From assembly GCA_963841995.1 (NCBI GenBank), contig CAWJEX010000005.1, positions 1 through 64,000 of the forward strand: a stretch of 64,000 nt of DNA, given 5' to 3'. The notes beneath the pieces were generated by a model that saw only the letters and a program-made list of their open reading frames with translations, ran no database searches and was not told the origin of the DNA. This document shows, in pieces, positions 45,144 through 53,676 of the stretch (position 1 is the stretch's first letter; each line of letters opens with the position of its first letter). The stretch is from DATDPM01 sp963841995 (lineage in GTDB: Bacteria > Pseudomonadota > Alphaproteobacteria > DATDPM01). The position numbers were made by a program, and so were the translations under genes.

Positions 45144-45791
45144 TCATGCCGTAAGCACCCGGTCGATCTGCCGCGCCACTTCAGGAATCGAGGCCATGCC
45201 ATCAACGCGCCGAAGCGACCCTTCGGCCTCGTAATAGGGCAGAATCGGCGCCGTCTGCTCGTGATAGGCGACCAGCCTTGCCCGTACCGTTTCCGGATTG
45301 TCGTCGTCGCGCCGGGTGAATTTCTTTCCGCCACAGGCATCGCAGACGCCGTCCGCCTTGGGTTGCTTGAAAGACTGGTGATAGCCGGCCCCGCAACCGG
45401 CGCAGGCATAGCGCCCAGCGATCCGATCGATTAGCGCCTCATCATCCACTTGCATTTCAATGACGTGGTCGAGCTTCAAGCCCTTTTCCTTCAGCATCCG
45501 GTCAAGAGCTTCGGCCTGGGGCACGGTCCGGGGAAACCCGTCAAGAATAAACCCCTTGGCGCAATCGGCCTGACCGATGCGGTCTGCAATCATGGCGATG
45601 ATAATGTCGTCCGGCACCAGCTTACCTTCGTTCATGATGGTTTTAATGCAGGTTCCCAACTCGCTCCCCGAGGCAGCCGCTGCGCGCAGCATGTCGCCGG
45701 TTGAAAGCTGTATCAGCCCTCTCTCGCGTTCGAGCCTCGCCGCCTGGGTTCCTTTTCCCGCGCCCGGTGGGCCGAGAAGGATCAAATTCAT
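45144..45791 (-). CDS. adk: Adenylate kinase
   Basis: Interconverts 2 ADP with ATP and AMP. The 215-residue long form has P-loop LLGPPGAGKGTQAARLE, the NMP-binding QLSTGDMLRAAAASGS, GFILDGFPRTVPQAEALDRM, and an LID domain with four cysteines in two C-x2-C pairs (CAGCGAGY and CDACGGK), meaning a zinc-stabilised LID. ATG 45791 overlaps the secY stop (ATGA). The secY-adk pairing is the standard arrangement. It ends before the rpsM promoter. Confidence 0.96.
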   Translation of the reverse strand: MNLILLGPPGAGKGTQAARLERERGLIQLSTGDMLRAAAASGSELGTCIKTIMNEGKLVPDDIIIAMIADRIGQADCAKGFILDGFPRTVPQAEALDRMLKEKGLKLDHVIEMQVDDEALIDRIAGRYACAGCGAGYHQSFKQPKADGVCDACGGKKFTRRDDDNPETVRARLVAYHEQTAPILPYYEAEGSLRRVDGMASIPEVARQIDRVLTA

Positions 45792-47131
45792 TCCCGGCGG
45801 CCCCTGAGCTTCGAATTCTTGATGAGCCCTTCATATTGATGCGCCAGAAGATGGGACTGAATCTGCCCCACCGTGTCCATTGTCACCGAGACGACGATGA
45901 GCAAGCTTGTGCCGCCGAAATAGAACGGCACCGAATACCGCGAGATGAGGATTTCCGGCAGGATGCAGACCGCTGAAAGATAAAGCGCTCCGATCACGGT
46001 CAGGCGCGTCAGCACGTAATCGAGAAACTCCGCCGTGTTCTTGCCGGGGCGGATGCCGGGAACGAAACCGCCGTATTTACGCAAATTCTCCGCGGTGTCG
46101 TGCGGATTGAAGACGACCGCGGTGTAGAAAAAGCTGAAAAAGATGATGAGCGATACATAGAGAATGAGATAAAGCGGATGGCCGCGGCCCATTACCGCGG
46201 TCAGCGTGGTCAGCCATTCCGGCCCGTTGCCCGCGGAAAAGCCGGCAATCGTCAACGGCAGGAGCAGAAGCGAACTCGCGAAGATCGGCGGGATCACGCC
46301 GGAAGTATTGAGCTTCAGCGGCAAATGGGTGCTTTCGCCGCCAAACATCTTATTTCCGACCTGACGTTTCGGATATTGGATGACGATGCGCCGCTGGGCG
46401 CGCTCCATGAACACAATGAAGGTGATGACACCGACAACCAGTACGCCGACGACGAGAATAAACGCCGTGGAAAGCGCACCGGTGCGCCCCAACTCCAAGG
46501 TCGCGGCAAGCGAGCTCGGCAGGCGCGCGACGATGCCCGCGAAGATGATCAGCGAGATGCCGTTGCCCACGCCCCGCTGAGTGATCTGTTCGCCCAGCCA
46601 CATCAAGAAGATCGTTCCGCCGACGAGGGTAATAACCGTCGTCAGCCGGAAAAAGATTCCCGGCGCCATGACCGCGGAACCGCCGCCGCCGCCCATGCCT
46701 TCGAGCCCGACGGCAATGCCGTACGCCTGAAGCGCGCACAAAAACACCGTTCCATAGCGGGTATACTGATTAAGCTTCTTGCGTCCCGCCTCGCCCTCTT
46801 TCTTCAACGCTTCGAGCTGCGGCGATACCGCCGTCATCAGCTGAATAATGATCGAAGCCGAGATGTAAGGCATGATGTTGAGCGCAAAAATCGTCATGCG
46901 CTGCAGGGCGCCGCCCGAAAACATGTCGAACATGCCCAAAATTCCGCCAGCGTTCTGGCGGAAGATTTCCTGAAGAACGTGCGAATCAATGCCCGGGATC
47001 GGAATATAGGTACCGATCCGGTAGACAACCAGCGCCCCCAGCGTGAACCAGAGGCGTTTCTTCAGCTCGGTCGCCTTACCGAAGGCGCCGAAATTGAAGT
47101 TCTGCGCCATTTTGTCGGCGAGAGAGGCCAT
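45788..47131 (-). CDS. secY: Protein translocase subunit SecY
   Basis: Central channel of the Sec translocon, inner membrane, 447 residues with ten predicted transmembrane helices. Landmarks: LWFTLGALVVYRIGTYIPIP at the start, the plug region GMFDMFSGGALQRMTIFALN, MPYISASIIIQLMTAVSPQL, the cytoplasmic loop YPKRQVGNKMFGG, and FVPGIRPGKNTAEFLDYVLT. The start overlaps the rplO stop by one base, and the end overlaps adk. The gene is intact. Confidence 0.97.
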   Translation of the reverse strand: MASLADKMAQNFNFGAFGKATELKKRLWFTLGALVVYRIGTYIPIPGIDSHVLQEIFRQNAGGILGMFDMFSGGALQRMTIFALNIMPYISASIIIQLMTAVSPQLEALKKEGEAGRKKLNQYTRYGTVFLCALQAYGIAVGLEGMGGGGGSAVMAPGIFFRLTTVITLVGGTIFLMWLGEQITQRGVGNGISLIIFAGIVARLPSSLAATLELGRTGALSTAFILVVGVLVVGVITFIVFMERAQRRIVIQYPKRQVGNKMFGGESTHLPLKLNTSGVIPPIFASSLLLLPLTIAGFSAGNGPEWLTTLTAVMGRGHPLYLILYVSLIIFFSFFYTAVVFNPHDTAENLRKYGGFVPGIRPGKNTAEFLDYVLTRLTVIGALYLSAVCILPEILISRYSVPFYFGGTSLLIVVSVTMDTVGQIQSHLLAHQYEGLIKNSKLRGRRE

Positions 47132-47625
47132 CAGGAAGCTTCGGTCGCTGCTTTGGGTTCGGGTTTCGGAGCGGTCACCATGACCTTGCCGCCCGCCTTC
47201 TCGACCGCCGCAATCGCGGCCCGAGAAGCGCCGGCAACTTCGATGGTAATCTTGGTACTCAGATCGCCTTTGGCAAGGAGCCGCACGCCGTCGCGGGCCC
47301 GCCGCAGGACGTTGGCCGCCACCAGCGAGTCCGCGTTGATCGGCTTCTTAGTGTCGAGCTTGCCCGCCTTGATCGCCTTTTGCAGCATTCCGAGATTGAT
47401 GATCTGATAGCGCAAACGAAACGGATTCTTGAAGCCGCGCTTCGGCATCCGGCGGTGAAGCGGCATTTGCCCGCCTTCGAATCCGCCGATCGCCACGCCG
47501 GTGCGGGCCGTCTGGCCTTTCTGACCGCGGCCGCTGGTCTTGCCCTTGCCCGAGCCGATGCCGCGGCCGAGCCGCTTTCGGTGCTTATGAGCGCCGGGAT
47601 TGTCGGCAATTTGATTGAGCTTCAT
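47131..47625 (-). CDS. rplO: 50S ribosomal protein uL15
   Basis: Large-subunit protein of 164 residues binding 23S rRNA. The glycine-rich N-terminus (KRLGRGIGSGKGKTSGRGQK) is diagnostic, followed by GFEGGQMPLHRRMPKRGFKN. The C-terminal VEKAGGKVMVTAPKPEPKAA is the family's end with a short alphaproteobacterial tail. It lies between rpmD and secY in the spc operon. Confidence 0.97.
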   Translation of the reverse strand: MKLNQIADNPGAHKHRKRLGRGIGSGKGKTSGRGQKGQTARTGVAIGGFEGGQMPLHRRMPKRGFKNPFRLRYQIINLGMLQKAIKAGKLDTKKPINADSLVAANVLRRARDGVRLLAKGDLSTKITIEVAGASRAAIAAVEKAGGKVMVTAPKPEPKAATEAS

Positions 47626-47666
47626 GGTTCTATTGCCTTCGTTTTCGCTGCCGTTCCCGGCGTGCC

Positions 47667-47855
47667 TTATTTCAATTCTTCGACGCGCACGAGGTGGCGG
47701 ACTTTGGTGATCATTCCGCGCACCGACGCCGTATCGGGAAGTTCCCGCACCCGGTGCAGCTTGTTCAAGCCGAGCCCGATCAAGGTTTCCCGTTGATCGC
47801 TGCGCCGGCCGATCGGACTGCCGACCTGGCGCACCCGCAAAGTTTTCTTAGGCAT
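47667..47855 (-). CDS. rpmD: 50S ribosomal protein uL30
   Basis: A small 62-residue large-subunit protein. It begins MPKKTLRVRQVGSPIGRRSD and contains LIGLGLNKLHRVRELPDT and the end VRGMITKVRHLVRVEEL, all typical. It overlaps the rpsE stop by 8 nt, implying coupled translation, and precedes rplO in the standard spc order. Confidence 0.96.
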   Translation of the reverse strand: MPKKTLRVRQVGSPIGRRSDQRETLIGLGLNKLHRVRELPDTASVRGMITKVRHLVRVEELK

Positions 47856-48492
47856 CGGCCGTCTCCGCCTCGCGTTTGCCGATGATCTCGCTCACTTTCT
47901 TGCCGCGGCGATTGGCCACCGAGCGGGGCGACATGAGATTGGTCAGCGCACCGAAAGTGGCCCGCACCATATTGTGCGGATTCGAGGAACCGATGGATTT
48001 CGTCACCACGTCATGAACGCCCAGAGCTTCGAACACCGCGCGCATCGGTCCGCCGGCGATGATGCCGGTTCCCGGAGGTGCGGCGCGCAAGACGACACGG
48101 CCCGACCCGTAATGCCCAAAGACGTCGTGGTGCAGCGTGCGGCCCTCGCGCAAGGGAACGCGGATCATGTTGCGCCGCGCTTGCTCGGTCGCCTTTCGAA
48201 TCGCCTCCGGCACTTCGCGGGCCTTGCCAGCCCCATGGCCAACACGGCCCTTGCCATCGCCCACGACGACGAGGGCGGCAAAACCGAAACGTCGTCCGCC
48301 CTTCACCACCTTGGCGACGCGATTGATCGAAACGAGCTTCTCGATCGTATCGTCGTCACGGTCACGGCCCGACCCGTCCCGATCGCGGCCACGCCCTTCC
48401 CCTCGGCCACGACCGCCGCGGCCTTCGCCTCGGCCTTTGCGCTTCGGTCCGGGAGTTGGGGTTGATGCTGGAGTTTCTGGGGTATCTGCCAT
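47848..48492 (-). CDS. rpsE: 30S ribosomal protein uS5
   Basis: Small-subunit protein at the mRNA entry channel, affecting decoding fidelity. The core has INRVAKVVKGGRRFGFAALV and VVGDGKGRVGHGAGKAREVP, and ends TFGALTNLMSPRSVANRRGK. Before the core lies an approximately 45-residue extension rich in Arg, Gly, Glu and Asp with RG/RD repeats, unlike most bacterial S5. ATG 48492 is preferred; a GTG four codons earlier is possible. Confidence 0.96.
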   Translation of the reverse strand: MADTPETPASTPTPGPKRKGRGEGRGGRGRGEGRGRDRDGSGRDRDDDTIEKLVSINRVAKVVKGGRRFGFAALVVVGDGKGRVGHGAGKAREVPEAIRKATEQARRNMIRVPLREGRTLHHDVFGHYGSGRVVLRAAPPGTGIIAGGPMRAVFEALGVHDVVTKSIGSSNPHNMVRATFGALTNLMSPRSVANRRGKKVSEIIGKREAETADA

Positions 48493-48504
48493 GTTTCTAT
48501 TCAC

Positions 48505-48867
48505 CTAAAAATCGAGCCCGCCTTCGCGGGCGGCTTCGGCCAAGGCTTTTACCCGGCCGTGATAGAGATATCCGCCGCGATCGAACACCACGTGTTTGAC
48601 GCCGGCGGCGACCGCACGCTTAGCGATCAGTTTGCCGACTTCGGTGGCTGCGGCGCGGTCGGTGCCCTTCTTCAACTTGCCCTTCAATTCCTTGTCGAGG
48701 GTCGAAGCGGCGGCCAACGTCGTACCCTTCGCATCGTCGATAACCTGGGCATAAATGTTCTTGCCCGAGCGGAAGATCGAAAGCCGCGGCCGTCCGGACG
48801 CAGAGCGCCGGAGCTTGACCCGCACCCGCTTCTTTCGGCGATTGAATAGTTCGGTCATGTGCAACAT
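48505..48867 (-). CDS. rplR: 50S ribosomal protein uL18
   Basis: Binds 5S rRNA in the central protuberance. About 120 residues. Core features are KKRVRVKLRRSASGRPRLSI, FRSGKNIYAQVIDDAKGTTL and the end KHVVFDRGGYLYHGRVKALA. A start three codons later (MTELFNRRKKR) is equally possible. It lies between rplF and rpsE in the spc operon, with 3 nt after rplF. Confidence 0.96.
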   Translation of the reverse strand: MLHMTELFNRRKKRVRVKLRRSASGRPRLSIFRSGKNIYAQVIDDAKGTTLAAASTLDKELKGKLKKGTDRAAATEVGKLIAKRAVAAGVKHVVFDRGGYLYHGRVKALAEAAREGGLDF

Positions 48868-48869
48868 GG

Positions 48870-49403
48870 CTACTTCTTCTTGCCTTCTTTGCGGCGAATG
48901 GTTTCGGTGTCGTATTTGATGCCCTTGCCTTTGTACGGCTCCGGCTTCTTCAGCGCCCGGATATTGGCGGCAACTTGACCGACGAGGTGCCGGTCCGCGC
49001 CGGAAATCGAAATCGAAGTCGGCTTATCGCATTTGATGGTGATGCCTTCGGGAATCGGAAAAATCACGTCGTGGCTAAAGCCGAGCTGCAGATTCAGGTT
49101 CTTGCCTTGAACCGCGGCGCGATAGCCGACGCCGTTGATTTCGAGATCCTTGCGGAATCCCGTGGCAACGCCGTTGATCATGTTCTTGACCAGATTGCGG
49201 CTGAGGCCCCAGATCATGTTGCCGCGCTTGGTATTATCCCGCGGATTGACCAAAACTTTGCCGTCTTTCACCTCCGCCGAAACCGCATCCGACAAGGTAA
49301 GCGCCAATTGGCCCGTTTTGCCCTTCGCGGTGACGTTCTGGCCGGTAATCGCCACCGTCACCCCTTGCGGGATCGAAACTGGAGTTCTGCCGACGCGCGA
49401 CAT
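48870..49403 (-). CDS. rplF: 50S ribosomal protein uL6
   Basis: Large-subunit protein near the GTPase centre, 177 residues with two similar domains. It begins MSRVGRTPVSIPQGVTVAIT and contains LEINGVGYRAAVQGKNLNLQ, GFSHDVIFPIPEGITIKC and the signature KKPEPYKGKGIKYDTETIRR. Spacing to rpsH is 18 nt. It is intact. Confidence 0.97.
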   Translation of the reverse strand: MSRVGRTPVSIPQGVTVAITGQNVTAKGKTGQLALTLSDAVSAEVKDGKVLVNPRDNTKRGNMIWGLSRNLVKNMINGVATGFRKDLEINGVGYRAAVQGKNLNLQLGFSHDVIFPIPEGITIKCDKPTSISISGADRHLVGQVAANIRALKKPEPYKGKGIKYDTETIRRKEGKKK

Positions 49404-49421
49404 TGCTTAAATCCTCAATCC

Positions 49422-49820
49422 CTAAAACACGCGGCAGAGCACTTCGCCGCCGACATTCAAGGCTCGCGCCTCCGAATCCGACATGACGCCGCGAGGCGTC
49501 GACAGAATGGCTATGCCGAGACCGCCGTAATAACGCGGCAGATCTTTGATCTTCGAATAAACGCGCCGGCCGGGCTTTGACACCCGCGCGATCTCGCGGA
49601 TGACCGGCTGACCTTCGTGATACTTCAACTCGATCTTGAACCCCGGATAGCCGCGATCGCCGGTGACCTCGCTGAACGTGCGGATATAGCCTTCCTTCTT
49701 CAACACTTCGAGCACGTTGGCGCGAAGGGACGAAGCCGGCGTCTCGACCTCGGGCAACCCTGCCCGTTGGCCGTTTCTTATCCGGGAGAGCATATCTCCC
49801 AATGGATCGGACATGGTCAT
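49422..49820 (-). CDS. rpsH: 30S ribosomal protein uS8
   Basis: Binds 16S rRNA in the central domain and, in E. coli, represses the spc operon. The 132-residue sequence starts MTMSDPLGDMLSRIRNGQRA and ends LSTPRGVMSDSEARALNVGG then EVLCRVF, the usual end. ATG 49820 is chosen because GGGAGG lies 4 nt upstream; the frame is open well into rpsN. Confidence 0.96.
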   Translation of the reverse strand: MTMSDPLGDMLSRIRNGQRAGLPEVETPASSLRANVLEVLKKEGYIRTFSEVTGDRGYPGFKIELKYHEGQPVIREIARVSKPGRRVYSKIKDLPRYYGGLGIAILSTPRGVMSDSEARALNVGGEVLCRVF

Positions 49821-49830
49821 GACGCCTCCC

Positions 49831-50136
49831 CTACCAACTCGACTTGACCATGCCGGGGATTTGCCCGCGCGAGGCAAGCTCGCGCAGCGCAATCCGCGAC
49901 AACCGGAATTTCCGGTAGGTTCCACGCGGGCGCCCCGTCAGTTCGCAGCGATTGCGCACGCGCGTAATCGATGAATTGCGCGGTAACTCCGCAAGCTTAA
50001 GACGGGCGGCAAAACGCTCCTCGGGCGACGCCCTCTTGTCGCGCGCCAACGCCAGCAATTTCTGCCGCTTGGCCCGGTATTGCTTGGCCAGCCTCATTCG
50101 CCTCTTGTTCTTTTCCACGGCGCTCTTCTTCGCCAT
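49831..50136 (-). CDS. rpsN: 30S ribosomal protein uS14 (zinc-independent type)
   Basis: A head protein of 101 residues. It starts MAKKSAVEKNKRRMRLAKQY and ends IALRELASRGQIPGMVKSSW. The middle RVRNRCELTGRPRGTYRKFR has a single cysteine and no C-x2-C pairs, so it is the long, zinc-free form. It lies between rplE and rpsH. Confidence 0.97.
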   Translation of the reverse strand: MAKKSAVEKNKRRMRLAKQYRAKRQKLLALARDKRASPEERFAARLKLAELPRNSSITRVRNRCELTGRPRGTYRKFRLSRIALRELASRGQIPGMVKSSW

Positions 50137-50156
50137 CGTGTGCTCTCCGGACCCGT

Positions 50157-50703
50157 TCAGTTACTACGTACTGGCATATTGAAACCCTTGAGGAGCGCCA
50201 AGGCCTCCTCATTCGTCTTCGCGGTCGTGCAGATCACGATATCCATGCCCCGCACCTGATCGACTCGGTCGTAATCGATCTCGGGAAACACGATCTGCTC
50301 CTTAAGGCCCAGGGCATAATTGCCCCGCCCGTCGAAACTTTTCGGCGACACGCCGCGGAAATCGCGAACCCGCGGCAACGCAATCGTGATCAGCCGGTCC
50401 AAAAATTCGTACATGCGTTTCCGGCGCAGCGTGACCTTGCAGCCGATCTTCATGCCTTCGCGCACCTTGAAGGTCGCAATCGACTTCTTGGCGCGGGTGA
50501 TTACCGGCTTTTGCCCGGTGATCATGGCGAGCTCCTGGGCGGCCACATCGACCTTCTTGGTGTCTTGCACCGCCTCGCCAACGCCCATGTTGATCACAAT
50601 CTTGTCGAGCCGGGGCACGGCCAAAAGAATTCTTGTAGCCGAACTGCTCCACCAGCTTCGGGCGGATTATCTTTAGATATTCGTCGTAGAGCCGCGTTGC
50701 CAT
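50157..50703 (-). CDS. rplE: 50S ribosomal protein uL5 (one frameshift)
   Basis: Binds 5S rRNA and contacts the 30S head. The N-terminus MATRLYDEYLKIIRPKLVEQ then FGYK is in one frame, and PRLDKIVINMGVGEAVQDTK and the rest, ending LLKGFNMPVRSN, are in another. At 50627-50632 the sequence GAATTC has one base too many; removing it recreates GAATC and joins the frames, giving about 181 residues. Since uL5 is essential, this is a probable sequencing error at a GANTC site. Confidence 0.95.
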
Positions 50704-50711
50704 CTTTCGTC

Positions 50712-51029
50712 CTACCGGTCAATTACTTCGCCAGAACGCTTGGCAAACCGCACTTTGCGTCCTTGGATGAATTTGAAGCCGACGCGCGTCGGCTTGTTGG
50801 TCTTCGGATCCACGTGGGCGACGTTCGAAACATGAATTGGCGCCTCTTTCTCGTTGATGCCGCCCGCACCCGCCGCCGACGGCTTCGTATGGCGCTTCAC
50901 CATGTTGACACCTTGAACGAGCACGCGCCGGCGGTCGGTCTCGACCGCGAGCACGGCACCGGTCTTTCCCTTGTCGCGACCGGTGATGACGACCACCGTG
51001 TCGCCCTTTTTGACTTTGAACTTCGCCAT
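50712..51029 (-). CDS. rplX: 50S ribosomal protein uL24
   Basis: An assembly initiator for the 50S subunit with a KOW motif. The 105-residue protein starts MAKFKVKKGDTVVVITGRDK, GKTGAVLAVETDRRRVLVQG, then VNMVKRHTKP. The frame is open far upstream across rplN, but the KOW fold begins at this ATG, which overlaps the rplN stop by one base (TGATG). Confidence 0.96.
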   Translation of the reverse strand: MAKFKVKKGDTVVVITGRDKGKTGAVLAVETDRRRVLVQGVNMVKRHTKPSAAGAGGINEKEAPIHVSNVAHVDPKTNKPTRVGFKFIQGRKVRFAKRSGEVIDR

Positions 51030-51397
51030 CACAGCACCTCCGGCGCCAAGGAAACGATCTTCATGAATTGCTTGGCGCGAAGCTCGCGGGTGACGGGCCC
51101 GAAAATACGGGTTCCGATGGGTTCGCCTTGTTGGTTGATCAGCACCGCCGCATTGCGATCGAATTGGATCGTGCTGCCGTCGGGGCGCCGCACTTCCTTC
51201 GCCGTGCGAACGACGACCGCGCGGTACACATCGCCCTTTTTGACGCGGCCGCGCGGAATGGCCTCCTTGATCGAAACGACGATCACATCGCCCACGGTCG
51301 CGGTCCGGCGCATCGAGCCGCCCAGGACCTTGATGCACTGCACCCGGCGGGCGCCCGAATTGTCGGCGACCTCCAGATTGGTGCGCATTTGAATCAT
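51029..51397 (-). CDS. rplN: 50S ribosomal protein uL14
   Basis: Part of intersubunit bridges, 122 residues. Starts MIQMRTNLEVADNSGARRVQ and contains CIKVLGGSMRRTATVGDVIV and FGPVTRELRAKQFMKIVSLA, the universal end. It is followed by rplX with a one-base overlap and preceded by rpsQ after 15 nt. Confidence 0.97.
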   Translation of the reverse strand: MIQMRTNLEVADNSGARRVQCIKVLGGSMRRTATVGDVIVVSIKEAIPRGRVKKGDVYRAVVVRTAKEVRRPDGSTIQFDRNAAVLINQQGEPIGTRIFGPVTRELRAKQFMKIVSLAPEVL

Positions 51398-51412
51398 GAC
51401 CGCGAACCTTTC

Positions 51413-51661
51413 CTAACGGGCGGCCGCGGCGGAGCCCTGAAGGACCTCCCACCGCTTTGTTTTCGAGAGGGGGCGGCATTCCTGAATGCGAACAACATCG
51501 CCCACCTTGCACTTGTTCTCGGCATCGTGTGCCGAATAACGCTTCGAGCGCGTGATGTATTTCTTGTAAACGGGATGCATGATTCGCCGCTCGACTCGCA
51601 CGATGACGGTCTTGTCGTTGACGTCGCTCACCACCGTTCCCTGTAGGACGCGTTTTGGCAT
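51413..51661 (-). CDS. rpsQ: 30S ribosomal protein uS17
   Basis: A primary 16S rRNA-binding protein of the OB fold. The 82-residue protein starts MPKRVLQGTVVSDVNDKTVI and contains RRIMHPVYKKYITRSKRYSA and VRIQECRPLSKTKRWEV. It lies directly after rpmC with no spacer, in the usual S10-to-spc order. Confidence 0.97.
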   Translation of the reverse strand: MPKRVLQGTVVSDVNDKTVIVRVERRIMHPVYKKYITRSKRYSAHDAENKCKVGDVVRIQECRPLSKTKRWEVLQGSAAAAR

Positions 51662-51868
51662 TTATTTCTCCTGCGCGCCTGACCGGTCGCGTTCGCTAAG
51701 GACCGTGAGAATGCGTGCGATGTCGCGCCGCACTTCGCGAACGCGGGCTGCACTCCCCAGCTGGCCGCTTGCCTTCTGGAAACGCAAATTGAAGGTTTCC
51801 CTGCGCAAATCGTTGAGCTCGCTCTTGAGCTCATCCACGGTCTTCCGTCTGATATCTTCCGTCTTCAT
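51662..51868 (-). CDS. rpmC: 50S ribosomal protein uL29
   Basis: A short helical hairpin protein at the exit tunnel that helps dock SRP and trigger factor. The 68-residue sequence includes DELKSELNDLRRETFNLRFQ and REVRRDIARILTVLSERDR, typical of L29. It is positioned between rplP and rpsQ. Confidence 0.96.
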   Translation of the reverse strand: MKTEDIRRKTVDELKSELNDLRRETFNLRFQKASGQLGSAARVREVRRDIARILTVLSERDRSGAQEK

Positions 51869-51870
51869 GA

Positions 51871-52287
51871 CTAGGCCGCTCCAAGCCGCGCAATCATACG
51901 GGTCTTCATCGGCAATTTCGCCGCACCCAAGTCAAAAGCTTCTTGCGCGACTTGCCGCGGCACGCCGTCGATTTCGAAAAGAATTTTCCCCGGCTTGATT
52001 CGACACATCCAGAATTCGGGCGTTCCCTTACCGCTGCCCATACGGACTTCCGCCGGCTTGCGGCTCACCGGCACGTCCGGAAACACGCGAATCCAGATGC
52101 GGCCGACGCGCTTCATATGGCGCGTGATGGCACGCCGCGCGGCTTCCAGCTGGCGCGCCGTCAAACGCGCAGGCTCGACCGCTTTCATCCCGTAAGAGCC
52201 GAAATTCAGGTCGACTCCCGACGTGGCCTTTCCTTTGACCCGCCCCTTATGGGCCTTGCGGTATTTTGTTCTTTTTGGACTCAGCAT
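51871..52287 (-). CDS. rplP: 50S ribosomal protein uL16
   Basis: Located near the A-site tRNA elbow and needed late in 50S assembly. The 138-residue protein starts MLSPKRTKYRKAHKGRVKGK and has LTARQLEAARRAITRHMKRV, IRVFPDVPVSRKPAEVRMGS and GKGTPEFWMCRIKPGKILFE. It is intact and normal in length. Confidence 0.97.
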   Translation of the reverse strand: MLSPKRTKYRKAHKGRVKGKATSGVDLNFGSYGMKAVEPARLTARQLEAARRAITRHMKRVGRIWIRVFPDVPVSRKPAEVRMGSGKGTPEFWMCRIKPGKILFEIDGVPRQVAQEAFDLGAAKLPMKTRMIARLGAA

Positions 52288-52302
52288 GACTTCTTTTCCC
52301 GC

Positions 52303-52992
52303 TTAGCGATTGGCGTCCCGGCCGACTTGCGCTTCCGCCAAGCGCTTGTCCTGGGCCATCGGGTCGTGATCCATGATCTCGCCCTTGAAGATCCAAACCT
52401 TGACGCCGCAAGTGCCGTAGGTCGTGTTCGCTGTTGCCGTGCCGTAATCGACATCCGCGCGCAATGTATGGAGCGGCACGCGGCCTTCGCGATACCATTC
52501 CATACGCGCGATTTCGGCGCCGCCCAGTCGCCCGCTGCAATTGATGCGAATACCGAGCGCACCCAGGCGCATCGCCGACTGCACCGCACGTTTCATCGCA
52601 CGGCGGAAAGCAACCCGGCGTTCCAATTGCTGCGAAATGTTTTCTGCGACCAGCTTCGCTTCGATTTCCGGCTTGCGGACTTCGACGATATTGAGTGCCA
52701 CCTCGTTGCCGATCATCTTGATCAGCTCCTGGCGAAGCGCCTCGATGTCCGTGCCCTTCTTGCCGATGACGACGCCGGGCCGCGCGGTGTGAATGGTCAC
52801 ACGCGCGCGCTTCGCCGGCCGCTCGATCACCACGCGCGAAATACCGGCTTGGCTCAGGCGCTTGAACAAAAAGTCGCGGAGCTTGAGATCTTCATGCAAA
52901 AGGTTCGCGTACTCGTCGTCGGCATACCAACGCGAATCCCACGTCCGATTAATGCCGAGCCTAAGCCCAATCGGATTGACTTTTTGGCCCAT
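52303..52992 (-). CDS. rpsC: 30S ribosomal protein uS3
   Basis: A mRNA-entry helicase component of the 30S head, 229 residues. Starts MGQKVNPIGLRLGINRTWDS. KH domain with VTIHTARPGVVIGKKGTDIE, and the C-terminal domain GIRINCSGRLGGAEIARMEW followed by HTLRADVDYGTATANTTYGT. It ends soon after KVWIFKGEIMDHDP. Start overlaps rplV by one base. Confidence 0.97.
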   Translation of the reverse strand: MGQKVNPIGLRLGINRTWDSRWYADDEYANLLHEDLKLRDFLFKRLSQAGISRVVIERPAKRARVTIHTARPGVVIGKKGTDIEALRQELIKMIGNEVALNIVEVRKPEIEAKLVAENISQQLERRVAFRRAMKRAVQSAMRLGALGIRINCSGRLGGAEIARMEWYREGRVPLHTLRADVDYGTATANTTYGTCGVKVWIFKGEIMDHDPMAQDKRLAEAQVGRDANR

Positions 52993-53372
52993 CAGGCGGT
53001 CTCCTCGCGCTCACGAACGACGATCGTGAGCCGGCTGAACAACTTCAAAATACGCCCCGCACGGCCTTTCGACTTCGGGCGGAAGCGCTTCATAACCAAA
53101 CTCTTGCCAACACTCGCCTCGGACACATAAAGCCGGTCCACGTCGAGCTGGTGATTGTTCTCGGCATTGGCGATTGCAGCCTGCAACGCCTTGCGCACGT
53201 CACGGGCGATGCGCCGCTTCGAGAACGCAAGCTCAGAAAGCGCCGCCGACGCGGACTTTCCGCGAATGGATTGCGCCACGAGATTGAGCTTGCGCGGGCT
53301 GACCTTGAGCCCCCGCACCATTGCCTTCGCCTCGTTGTCGGAAAGGCGCCGCGGCGCCGTACGCTTACTCAT
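52992..53372 (-). CDS. rplV: 50S ribosomal protein uL22
   Basis: Lines the peptide exit tunnel. The 126-residue protein contains VSPRKLNLVAQSIRGKSASA, RKALQAAIANAENNHQLDVD and the beta-hairpin end KSLVMKRFRPKSKGRAGRIL. Its first 12 residues are an alphaproteobacterial extension. It overlaps rpsS by 4 nt. Confidence 0.97.
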   Translation of the reverse strand: MSKRTAPRRLSDNEAKAMVRGLKVSPRKLNLVAQSIRGKSASAALSELAFSKRRIARDVRKALQAAIANAENNHQLDVDRLYVSEASVGKSLVMKRFRPKSKGRAGRILKLFSRLTIVVREREETA

Positions 53373-53665
53373 TCCGGAGCTCCCGGCGCCCGCTTCGCCT
53401 TCTTGTCCGCCGCCGAGTGACCGAAGAACACGCGGGTCGGCGCAAATTCGCCGAACTTATGCCCGACCATGTTTTCCGTCACCAGCACGGGAAGGAACTT
53501 GCGTCCGTTGTAAACGCCAAATGTCAGTCCGACGAATTGTGGCAGAATGGTCGAGCGGCGCGACCAAATCTTGATGATTTCATTGCGGCCGGATGCACGC
53601 GACTTCTCCGCCTTTTTGAGGAGATAGCCATCCACGAACGGGCCTTTCCATGTTGAACGCGCCAC
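53369..53665 (-). CDS. rpsS: 30S ribosomal protein uS19
   Basis: A head protein of 98 residues close to the A site. ARSTWKGPFVDGYLLKKAEK and LVTENMVGHKFGEFAPTRVF are diagnostic. The start is a GTG at 53665, since conserved sequence begins there; the frame is open upstream but encodes nothing conserved. A short charged tail (ADKKAKRAPGAPE) ends the protein. Confidence 0.96.
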   Translation of the reverse strand: MARSTWKGPFVDGYLLKKAEKSRASGRNEIIKIWSRRSTILPQFVGLTFGVYNGRKFLPVLVTENMVGHKFGEFAPTRVFFGHSAADKKAKRAPGAPE

Positions 53666-53676
53666 CGAATCTTCTC

